From Persicitalea jodogahamensis (GTDB lineage Bacteria > Bacteroidota > Bacteroidia > Cytophagales > Spirosomataceae), in contig NZ_BMXF01000001.1 in assembly GCF_014651615.1 (NCBI RefSeq), positions 2,389,731 through 2,453,730 on the forward strand: a stretch of DNA of 64,000 nt. The letters are read 5' to 3'. The position numbers were made by a program, and so were the translations under genes. The notes under the pieces are model-generated. The model was not told where the DNA came from and did not search any database. It saw only the letters and a list, made by a program, of their open reading frames with translations. Shown here piece by piece: positions 55,101-62,497 of the stretch. Within the stretch, counting starts at the first letter, position 1. The number at the start of each line of letters is the position of its first letter.

Positions 55101-55312
55101 TGCCGCAAACCCTACTGGACAAAATGGGTAAGAATGGCATCCGCAGCGCGCGGGTATTCGCTCAGCTCCAGAACCCGTTCGTCTTCTCCAGTTACAGAGG
55201 ACTCGATCCGGAGATCAGCATCAACACTACGGGCAACAGCACCTTTGGCGTAGATGCCAACGCCAACCCGATTATTCGGACTTCTTCCGTTGGCGTGAGC
55301 ATTGGACTTTAA
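52166..55312 (+). CDS. SusC/RagA TonB-dependent transporter (first tandem pair)
   Basis: 1048 residues from ATG 52166; the longer frame from 52064 is leader sequence. Signal peptide RRISLLLLCLGAMLMGPSAFAQ, carboxypeptidase-D-like repeat (KVTAASDGSSLPGVTVQVEG), TonB box region (LDQVVVIGYGTERRSNVTGS), plug (IEVLKDGAATAIFGSRAANG, VILITTKRG) and a 22-strand barrel. No STN domain, so it does not signal to a FecR. It takes up an oligosaccharide, perhaps rhamnose-rich given the rhamnosidase 0.9 kb upstream; that is inference. SusD follows 20 nt later. Confidence 0.95.
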   Translation: MRRISLLLLCLGAMLMGPSAFAQNKTVSGKVTAASDGSSLPGVTVQVEGTNQGTQTDYSGNYSIQAEPTQTLVFSFVGMLAQKVAINNRSVIDVELADDSRQLDQVVVIGYGTERRSNVTGSLTSIKGDQISGLVTPNFASQLGGRAAGVQVSVPNGLLGQAPRIRIRGTNSISSGAGPLVVIDNVPVATNSFGGVGEASPLADINPNDIESIEVLKDGAATAIFGSRAANGVILITTKRGRGSKGRVAVDYNFTLGQNKAINKLDLLNAAEFVQIANEKYTNAGQPVQAIADPTGVDTDWQDLIFRNGLVQSHNLSLNGASDKTNYFFSLGYLDNEGPIVANSQKRYNFRGNLDHTVNKWLTLGTSLSYTYASYNNLNTGDNALSGNVVGAGRLPPNVSPFDANDTRFGGYNVTPDGAALGMGSNLRAVDNNFTNIAFVLANNKYVTNNSRIIANTYGEISPFEGFKLRSQIAVDLLTQDDFRSLDPRHGDGRGANGSIFQRYRPTQLWNWQNTASYNRSFDKHTVNVVAGVEYQKRTSRYIDAQGQGFSELFFQQNNLIDGSYSTQLSSGGFIQNSFDSYFGRINYNYANKYFLSVTARNDALSSLPVANRRGTFPGGSLAWRVSEEDFWKSSPLGRVVSDLRLKASYAVVGNTDIGNFPYLGTFGAAQYASQTGIAFDNTGNPDLRWERSRKTNFGLDLGLFTNRVKIAADYFKNDVDDLVLFAPTAPSLGVPGNGINKNIGALVNKGIELSIDATVVQRGDFQWDVNFNYSNIKNEITALNNNEDIIYTYHINRIGEPIGSFYGYTWAGVNSANGNPMWYKGDGKGGLTNDIVQYDIASNTYKAFVPGEPANVATAATLSSTNDRTLLGNSNPIWQGGLTNNFRYKGFDFEIFARYQGGNMIMNVTRQATLLNMGFQNNGKEILDRWTAAGQVTEVPKVWIGRESAINNTGAADSRFLEKGDFLRIQNIVLGYRVPQTLLDKMGKNGIRSARVFAQLQNPFVFSSYRGLDPEISINTTGNSTFGVDANANPIIRTSSVGVSIGL

Positions 55313-55332
55313 TCTATATCATCCAGAAATTC

Positions 55333-56919
55333 ATGATAGTTATGTCAAATAATAAAATGATCGGGGCAGTGCTCGGAACTGCACTTGGCCTGCTGGCAGT
55401 CACTTCCTGCCAGGATATCACCGACCTGCAGCCAGCGGATGCTTTCTCGGAAACCACCGCTTTCAGCACACCCCAGCGGGTCGAACTGTCGGTCATCGGA
55501 ATGTACAATGCGGCCCAAAGTGGCACCTACGCGGGCAATGTCGTGCGTGGCTATCCCTTCGGAGCGGCTAACGTGCAGCAAAGCGAGATGCGCGGCGAGG
55601 ACATGCTGAACCAGGCCCTTTTCTATGCCATCACCAACGAAAGTACCTACACGCCGTTTTCGGCCAACAACGTTTGGATGTGGAATACGCTGTTCACGCT
55701 CGTCAACCAGTGCAACGTGACGATCGAAGGCGTGCAAAAAGCCGCAACCGACGGTATCATCACCCAGGACGTAGCCCTGGGCTACGAGGGGGAGGCGCGT
55801 TTCTTGCGGGCACTGGCTTATCACGAGCTCCTGACGCATTTTGCCCGTCCTTATTCGGACAATAACGGTGCTAACCCTGGCATGCCCATTCGTGATTTTG
55901 CGGTAGTTTCCCCCGCCACAGTGGATAAAGCCATCGCAACTGGTCGCAGTACGGTAGCCGAAAACTATGCCTTTATCCTGGCCGATCTGGACTTCGCGGA
56001 AACCAACCTGCCCGCGACCCGTACAGGCAACCTGCGGGTGTTCCGTTCTGTCAAGGGAGCGGCCATTGCCCTGAAAACGCGCGTCAAGCTTCACAAGCAG
56101 GACTGGGCTGGGGTGATTACGGAAGGCAACAAAATCGTATCGGCATCGGCTCCCTTTACGAGCCCCATCAGTGGATTCGCCTTACTGCCCACCGCAGCGG
56201 GTCCTTTCCAGAACCAGGCTTCGGCAGAGGCGGTATTCTCTATCGAGAACAACGAACAGGATAACCCCGGAGTGAACGGAGCGTTAGCCAGCATGATGGG
56301 TAACCTTGCCCTGGGAGGTCGCGGCCTGATCCGGGTGAGCCCTATTTCGTATAATCTGAAAGAGTGGCCCGCCGACGATGCTCGTCGTGCTTTGCTGGTG
56401 AAAGATGCGCGCAGCTACTACACGGCCAAGTTCTTCGACTACACCAATCGGTCTGACAACAATCCGATCATCCGCTACGCCGAGGTCATTCTGAACCTGA
56501 GCGAGGCCGAGGCACGGGCGTCTGCGGCCCCGGTTTCGCCTCGCGCGCTGGCACTCCTGAATGCCATCCGTGGCAGAGGTTTGGCAAGCGCCGTATTCGC
56601 AGCGGGCGATTTTGCTACCAAAGTGGATTTCGTTAAGGCAATTCTGGTTGAGCGTCGCATCGAGTTGCTGGCCGAAGGGCGTCGCTGGGCGGATATTCAT
56701 CGGCTTGCGCCGGAGGCGGCATACGGCACAGGGGGTATTCCAGCCAAAATGGCCTATGGAAACGCCACCTTCGCTACCTATAACTTCGTGACTCCGCCGA
56801 CGCTTACCAAAACGATCGCCGCTATTCCTTACAGCGACCATCGCTTTTTGTGGCCATTCCCGGCGGATGAGGTTTCACGAAATCCCACGCTGGCAACCCA
56901 GCAAAATCCCGGCTATTGA
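55333..56919 (+). CDS. SusD/RagB-like lipoprotein (first tandem pair)
   Basis: 528 residues; ATG 55342 is an alternative. Lipobox AVTSC after a hydrophobic start (MIGAVLGTALGLLAVTSC). SusD marks: NAAQSGTYAGN, the TPR helix GYEGEARFLRALAYHELLTHFARPY, and the C-terminal YAEVILNLSEAEARAS, VKAILVERRIELLAEGRRWADIHRL shortened to RRIELLAEGRRWADIHRL, and FLWPFPADEVSRNP. It is the surface glycan-binding partner of the SusC encoded 20 nt upstream and is followed by a strong terminator. Confidence 0.95.
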   Translation: MIVMSNNKMIGAVLGTALGLLAVTSCQDITDLQPADAFSETTAFSTPQRVELSVIGMYNAAQSGTYAGNVVRGYPFGAANVQQSEMRGEDMLNQALFYAITNESTYTPFSANNVWMWNTLFTLVNQCNVTIEGVQKAATDGIITQDVALGYEGEARFLRALAYHELLTHFARPYSDNNGANPGMPIRDFAVVSPATVDKAIATGRSTVAENYAFILADLDFAETNLPATRTGNLRVFRSVKGAAIALKTRVKLHKQDWAGVITEGNKIVSASAPFTSPISGFALLPTAAGPFQNQASAEAVFSIENNEQDNPGVNGALASMMGNLALGGRGLIRVSPISYNLKEWPADDARRALLVKDARSYYTAKFFDYTNRSDNNPIIRYAEVILNLSEAEARASAAPVSPRALALLNAIRGRGLASAVFAAGDFATKVDFVKAILVERRIELLAEGRRWADIHRLAPEAAYGTGGIPAKMAYGNATFATYNFVTPPTLTKTIAAIPYSDHRFLWPFPADEVSRNPTLATQQNPGY

Positions 56920-56950
56920 TAGCCTGGCCTAAATTAATTATGAAATAAGC

Positions 56951-56987
56951 AGGAGGGGGACCCAACAGTGGTTCCCCTCCTTTTTTT
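56951..56987 (+). terminator. Intrinsic terminator after first SusC/SusD pair
   Basis: Arm AGGAGGGGGACC (56951-56962), 7-nt loop, GGTTCCCCTCCT (56970-56981), then seven T (56981-56987). It shows that the two tandem SusC/SusD pairs are separate transcripts. Confidence 0.9.
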
Positions 56988-57621
56988 CTTCAGAAGGCGG
57001 ATCAATAACTTAGTCTCAAACGGCTTGCAGGATTTCGGGGCTGTCATGGTACGCAACGACCGCACCATATACACGAGTGGGTCAAAAAAACGGGTCAAGG
57101 CTAAGAATCGCGACCTTCCCATCACATAGCCTTCGAGGCTTTCTGGCAAAAAGCTACACGTATACATGGTAGCGGTAAAGCAGATTTTGCTATCAAACTG
57201 CATTAGAACAAAAACTGTCCGCCTGGACCTGAAATTCCTGCCTTATTTCTTACGTAACCGTTGAGTACTAGCTGATTTAGACCCGGGTGCAAACTATCGG
57301 GTAGTTCGATACTTGCCGCAATAATCTGGAGTAAAGCTCTACAATTAGAATTTCCTTTCTTGAAATACTTAAAATATAAAAAAATTAATATGCTTATTTA
57401 CAGTCAATTAGTAAGTAGGTGTATTAATAAAAAATAATAATAATGTTTTTCTTCAAAAAAAAACTCATCACCTGACCAATAATAATTTTCTACACTTATA
57501 TTTGCGCGAAATTTTGTCTGTCCAATAGTTGTATAAGCAACTACTTTACCAACAAAAAAGCCGTTTGGCTTCTGTTTCCTTTTTCAATTTTTATTTATCT
57601 ACCAAACCAACCAACCAAAAA
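56988..57621 (+). promoter_or_regulatory. Control region of SusC 57622-60798
   Basis: About 630 gene-free bases. The right part repeats the control region of the first SusC: the 18-nt element TTTCTTGAAATACTTAAA at 57356-57373, the promoter -7 box TATATTTG at 57497-57504 inside a 29-nt block (57493-57521) identical but for one base to 52026-52054, and CCAACCAACC next to the ATG. No TTG is at the -33 place, so an activator may be needed. A minus-strand frame at 56934-57203 looks non-coding. Confidence 0.7.
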
Positions 57622-60600
57622 ATGAGAAGAATTTCTCTACTAATTCTGTTGCTGGGAGCTATGTTGACAGGAATGTCAGCCTTTGCCCAGGACATGACTG
57701 TCACGGGAACCGTGACTGACGAAGGCGGGAGCGCCCTTCCAGGCGTAAGCGTCGTGGTGAAAGGAACCACACGCGGCACGACCACTGATGCCAGCGGTAA
57801 GTACAGCCTTGCCGCTTCAAGGAATGCAACGCTAGCTTTCAGTTTTGTAGGATTTTTAGCAAAAGAGGTTACCGTAGGTGGGCAGTCGACCATCAACGTT
57901 TCGTTGGCTCCTGACGTGGCTAATTTGGAAGAAGTGATTGTCACGGCCTTTGGTAGCGCTAAAAAGGCATCTTTCACGGGTTCTGCGGGTACAATCAGTG
58001 CCGAAAAAATAGCCATTAGGCCTATAACCACTCTTGCTCAGGCCATTGCAGGTACTACGGCGGGCGTGCAAACTACGGCCGGTAGCGGACAGCCTGGTGC
58101 TTCTCCCGCTATTCGTATCCGGGGTTTTGGTTCTATTTCTTCTGGTAACGATCCGTTGTACGTAGTTGACGGAATTCCCTATACGGCCAGCATCGCCAAC
58201 CTGAACCCATCAGACATCGAGAACATCACGATTTTGAAGGATGCTGCCTCAACCGCCCTCTATGGTGCACGTGCCGCGAACGGCGTGGTGATGGTTACCA
58301 CCAAGAAAGGACAGAAAGGTAAAAACAATATCAACGTGAAGTTTACCAAGGGTGTCAACACCCGTGCTCTGCCGGAGTATGACCGCATTGGTCCAGGACA
58401 GTACTATCCGCTGATGTGGGAGACCTACCGGAATAGTGTTGCCTACCGGGCAACCAATCCTGTAGCGCTTCCTGCTGCAAATGCCGATGCATCGACTCGT
58501 TTGGTATCGTTAGTAGGCTACAACATATATAATGTTCCCAATGATCAATTAGTTGGTACAGACGGGACGTTTAATCCAAATGCACAACTTGTCTATAGTC
58601 CTGATGATCTGGATTGGACCTCCCCACTGATGCGGCAGGGTAGCCGCGACGAGGTCAATTTGAGTTTTTCCGGTGCGCAGGACAAAACGGATTATTACAT
58701 CTCAATGTCCTACCTTAAAGACAAGGGCTTTCTGATTCGCTCGGACTACGATCGCTTTACGGGCCGGATGAATGTCAACTCTCAGATGAAGTCCTGGTTC
58801 AAAACCGGTGCCAACCTCTCTGCGACAATTACGAAGTCCAATCAGGCCGATGCGGACGGTAACACTAGTTTTGTGAACCCATTCTTCTTTTCAAGAAACA
58901 TGGGGCCGATTTATCCCGTCTATGCCTTCGACCCTGCAAATCCCGGTCAGTTCCTGACCCTGCCTGATGGTCGTCGTCGCTATGACTATGGTAACCTCAA
59001 TGCCCTCGGCCTGCCCAACCGCCCTCAGTACGGTGGACGTCACGCTATTGCTGAAACGGAACTGAACCAGAATTTCTTCCGTCGCAATGTAATTGGTGCA
59101 CGCGGCTACGCCGAAATTTCCTTTTTGCGGGATTTCAAATTCACGACTAATGTAGGTGTCGATTTGACCAATCTCAACAATGTTACTTTTGGCAACCCGG
59201 AAATCGGGGATGGTGCGCCCGCCGGTCGCTCGACGCACGAGTTTGAGAGTATTGCAAGCTATAACCTCAACCAACTGCTGAACTACGACAAGTCATTCGG
59301 CAATCATACCGTTGGTGTATTGGTTGGACACGAAAACTTCCAGGTTACCGACAACAACCTGACGGGCTCACGCGCCAATCAGATTCTGGACGGAAACGTG
59401 GAGTTGATCAACTTTACCAATACTACCAACCTGAACTCGCGCTACAACATCCGTCGCGTAGAAGGTTATTTTTCGCGGGTCAACTACGACTACAATGAGA
59501 AGTACTTCGTATCGGCCTCGGTTCGTCGCGACGGTTCCAGCAAATTCTTCCGGGATACCCGCTGGGGTACTTTCTACTCCATCAGCGGTGCCTGGCGTTT
59601 GGATCAGGAAAGCTTCATCAAAGCTATCCCGACCATCAACCTGTTGAAAATCAGAAGCTCCTACGGCCAAACGGGTAACGATGGTGGTGGAAATACCCAA
59701 GAGGGTACTTCTATCAGCTATTACGCATGGCAGCCGCTTTACAATCTTGGCTGGAACAACGCAGCTGAGGCGGGAATTTTGCAGAACAGCCTGGGCAACC
59801 GTAGCCTGGAATGGGAATCAAGCAATGCTTTCGATGTGGCCTTGGAGTTTAGCGTACTCAACAGCCGCCTTTCGGGTACCGTCGAATATTTCAATCGTCA
59901 GTCGTCCAACCTGATCTTTGATGTGCCGTTGCCCCTTTCGGCCGGTATCAAAACCGAGACCCGGAACATTGGTACCATGTACAACAAGGGTGTCGAGCTA
60001 GAACTGAGCGGTGATATTGTCCGGGCGGGTGATTTCACCTGGACACTGGGTATGAATGCTACGACCTACAAAAACCGTATCACCAAAATGCCCGAGGAAA
60101 ACCCCGAAGTGATTGACGGTACTAAAAAACTGAAGGAAGGTAGTTCAATCTATGATTACTGGTTGCGGGAATTTAAAGGAGTGGACCCTGCTACGGGCCA
60201 GGCCTTGTACCGGGCAGAGAACTTCGTTGCTGCTAACTCCTTAATCAATGAAATGGGAGACACGCTGACTACCAGTGTCAACAATGCAAGATTTCACTAT
60301 AACGGATCATCTATTCCGAAGATTTCAGGAGGCCTAACCACTACGTTGAGCTTCAAAGGTCTTTCACTTTCCGGTATCATGGTGTACCAAATTGGTGGAA
60401 AAGTATATGATAGCGGATACCAGGGGCTGATGAGCTCAGGTGGTTACGGTAATGCCAAGCACATTGACATCCTGGACCGCTGGCAGAACCCCGGTGACAT
60501 TACCAATGTACCCCGTTTGGACGCTGCCCGCACGGCTGACTTCGACGCTACTTCGGACCGTTGGTTGATCGACGCCAGTTACCTCAATATCCGCACCGTG

Positions 60601-60798
60601 ACTTTGGGGTATCTGCTCCCGACAACAATTGCCTCGAAACTTTTCCTCCAGAATGCTCAGATTTACGTGAGCGGTGAGAACTTCTTCATCAAGTCTAACC
60701 GGAAGGGGCTGAATGTTCAGCAAAGTTTCAATGGTATTTCCAACAACGCTTTCAGTTCGCAGAAGAGCCTGGTGATGGGCATTTCCTTCTCGTTGTAA
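57622..60798 (+). CDS. SusC/RagA TonB-dependent transporter (second tandem pair)
   Basis: 1058 residues from ATG 57622. Signal RRISLLILLLGAMLTGMSAFAQ nearly equals that of the first pair. Carboxypeptidase-D-like repeat (VTDEGGSALPGVSVVVKGTT), TonB box region (LEEVIVTAFGSAKKASFTGS), plug (ITILKDAASTALYGARAANG) and barrel with usual strands. No STN domain. Plug and barrel differ clearly from the first pair, so the two pairs likely take different glycans. It is 42 nt upstream of its SusD. Confidence 0.95.
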   Translation: MRRISLLILLLGAMLTGMSAFAQDMTVTGTVTDEGGSALPGVSVVVKGTTRGTTTDASGKYSLAASRNATLAFSFVGFLAKEVTVGGQSTINVSLAPDVANLEEVIVTAFGSAKKASFTGSAGTISAEKIAIRPITTLAQAIAGTTAGVQTTAGSGQPGASPAIRIRGFGSISSGNDPLYVVDGIPYTASIANLNPSDIENITILKDAASTALYGARAANGVVMVTTKKGQKGKNNINVKFTKGVNTRALPEYDRIGPGQYYPLMWETYRNSVAYRATNPVALPAANADASTRLVSLVGYNIYNVPNDQLVGTDGTFNPNAQLVYSPDDLDWTSPLMRQGSRDEVNLSFSGAQDKTDYYISMSYLKDKGFLIRSDYDRFTGRMNVNSQMKSWFKTGANLSATITKSNQADADGNTSFVNPFFFSRNMGPIYPVYAFDPANPGQFLTLPDGRRRYDYGNLNALGLPNRPQYGGRHAIAETELNQNFFRRNVIGARGYAEISFLRDFKFTTNVGVDLTNLNNVTFGNPEIGDGAPAGRSTHEFESIASYNLNQLLNYDKSFGNHTVGVLVGHENFQVTDNNLTGSRANQILDGNVELINFTNTTNLNSRYNIRRVEGYFSRVNYDYNEKYFVSASVRRDGSSKFFRDTRWGTFYSISGAWRLDQESFIKAIPTINLLKIRSSYGQTGNDGGGNTQEGTSISYYAWQPLYNLGWNNAAEAGILQNSLGNRSLEWESSNAFDVALEFSVLNSRLSGTVEYFNRQSSNLIFDVPLPLSAGIKTETRNIGTMYNKGVELELSGDIVRAGDFTWTLGMNATTYKNRITKMPEENPEVIDGTKKLKEGSSIYDYWLREFKGVDPATGQALYRAENFVAANSLINEMGDTLTTSVNNARFHYNGSSIPKISGGLTTTLSFKGLSLSGIMVYQIGGKVYDSGYQGLMSSGGYGNAKHIDILDRWQNPGDITNVPRLDAARTADFDATSDRWLIDASYLNIRTVTLGYLLPTTIASKLFLQNAQIYVSGENFFIKSNRKGLNVQQSFNGISNNAFSSQKSLVMGISFSL

Positions 60799-60839
60799 AC
60801 GACAGCAGATTAATTCAAACAAAAAACTTTAATCATAAC

Positions 60840-62321
60840 ATGAAAAAGCAACTAATAGGACTATCGATTGCAATACTTTGCATGATAGGTTCTTCTTGCA
60901 AAGAGGACTACCTCGATACCGTCCCCACTGCTTCTGTGGACGCGAGTGCAGCCTTTGCGACCACTAAAAACGCTTCAGCAGCCGTTAACGGAATTTACCG
61001 TGCAATGGTAGTGCGATACCTTGGGTCACAGGGGTATTTTGGATACCCGGCCATGATGATGATCCAAGATATTCTGGGCGAGGATCTAGTCATCGGTAAT
61101 GTTTCCACCGGCTGGCATATTAATGAAAACCGCTGGCAGGTACACCGCAGCGAAACGGGCAACTTGTCCGAAATGCCCTTTGATATGTATTACCGTATCA
61201 TTGGCAATGCCAACCTGGCCATTGCCAATATCGATGGCGCCGCCGGTCCCCAGGAAGACCGTAGCCGTCTGAAAGGTGAAGCCTTAGGGCTGAGGGCTTT
61301 CGGATACTTCAACCTTGTAAGGCTCTATGGTAAGCGCTACGATGCTGCCACAAGACCAAACTCGCAGTTGGCTGTGCCATTGGTGCTTGAACCAACTACC
61401 CAAGGGCTTCCCCGTTCTACGGTTGAAGAGGTTTATGCTCAAATCAACAAAGATCTCACTGAGGCTATTGCTTTACTGCCTTCTTCCCGGGTTGCCAAAT
61501 CGCACATCAACAAAGAGGTGGCCAACGGCTTATTGGCCCGCGTCGCCCTGACCCAGCAAAACTGGGCGGCTGCTGCCACCTACGCTGCGGCTGCTCGTGT
61601 AGGTTACCCCCTGATGTCGATCGCCCAGTACCAGGATGGTTTCTCTGATATTGGAAACCCTGAGTGGATATGGGGTTTTGACCACCTTGAAGATCAATCG
61701 GAGTTCTTTGGCGCGTTTCACTCATATATCTCGAGCAACTATAACTCATCGAACATTCGCACAAACCCAAAGGCAATAAACAGCACTTTATACAACAAAA
61801 TCCCTGAGACTGATGTGCGGGCTAAGATGTGGGTGAAAGCTCCGACTGCTACCAATACTGTGACGCCCCCGGGTGGAGTGAGAGTTCCTTACCATACGCA
61901 AAAATTCCGGCTTCCGCCCAACCCTGCAACCAGCACCATGGGTGATATTCCCTACATGCGGGCTGCCGAAATGTACCTGATCGAAGCAGAAGCGCTGGCT
62001 AAACAAGGCAAGGATGCCGACGCGGCTAAAATATTGTTTGATTTGGTAAGTAAGCGCGATCCGGCTTACAAGCTGTCGACCAGCACCGGAGCCACCTTAC
62101 TGGATGAAATTTACTTCAACCGCCGCATCGAGTTATGGGGTGAAGGCCACCGTTTCCTCGACTTGAAGCGCCTGAATCAGCCTTTGAACCGCAATGGGGC
62201 TAACCACAATCCAGCCGTAGCCGTACTTTTCGACGTACCTGCTGGTGATGTGATGTGGGAGTTCCTTATTCCCCGTCGTGAAATTAACTCCAATGCAGCG
62301 ATCGTTCAGAACCCCTTGTAG
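60840..62321 (+). CDS. SusD/RagB-like lipoprotein (second tandem pair)
   Basis: 493 residues. Lipoprotein signal MKKQLIGLSIAILCMIGSSC (lipobox GSSC). SusD marks: the TPR helix SRLKGEALGLRAFGYFNLVR followed by LYGK, STVEEVYAQINKDLTEAIALL, ANGLLARVALTQQNWAAAATY, C-terminal MRAAEMYLIEAEALAKQGKD, FNRRIELWGEGHRFLDLKRL and FLIPRREINSN. It binds glycan on the surface with the SusC upstream. A terminator follows 40 nt after the stop. Confidence 0.95.
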   Translation: MKKQLIGLSIAILCMIGSSCKEDYLDTVPTASVDASAAFATTKNASAAVNGIYRAMVVRYLGSQGYFGYPAMMMIQDILGEDLVIGNVSTGWHINENRWQVHRSETGNLSEMPFDMYYRIIGNANLAIANIDGAAGPQEDRSRLKGEALGLRAFGYFNLVRLYGKRYDAATRPNSQLAVPLVLEPTTQGLPRSTVEEVYAQINKDLTEAIALLPSSRVAKSHINKEVANGLLARVALTQQNWAAAATYAAAARVGYPLMSIAQYQDGFSDIGNPEWIWGFDHLEDQSEFFGAFHSYISSNYNSSNIRTNPKAINSTLYNKIPETDVRAKMWVKAPTATNTVTPPGGVRVPYHTQKFRLPPNPATSTMGDIPYMRAAEMYLIEAEALAKQGKDADAAKILFDLVSKRDPAYKLSTSTGATLLDEIYFNRRIELWGEGHRFLDLKRLNQPLNRNGANHNPAVAVLFDVPAGDVMWEFLIPRREINSNAAIVQNPL

Positions 62322-62360
62322 GCTTTGAAGATTGCATGAGCAGCTTGTTGCTCAGATTTG

Positions 62361-62400
62361 CGCCCGCTTCTGATTCATCAGAGGCGGGCGTTTTGTTTTA
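62361..62400 (+). terminator. Intrinsic terminator after second SusC/SusD pair
   Basis: Arm CGCCCGCTTCTGA (62361-62373), 4-nt loop, TCAGAGGCGGGCG (62378-62390, one G-T pair), followed by TTTTGTTTTA. Confidence 0.9.
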
Positions 62401-62497
62401 CCTTTGCCAAAAGGAAACTGAGAATGGTCGTTGCAGGTTTTCTTAACCGATATATCGTTGTATTGATAAACTGCAGCTCTCGCCAGTTGCTACGCCA

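Noticed and set aside
56934-57203. 89-codon minus-strand frame
   Set aside because: Overlaps the terminator of the SusD gene and reads as low-quality peptide; no support.
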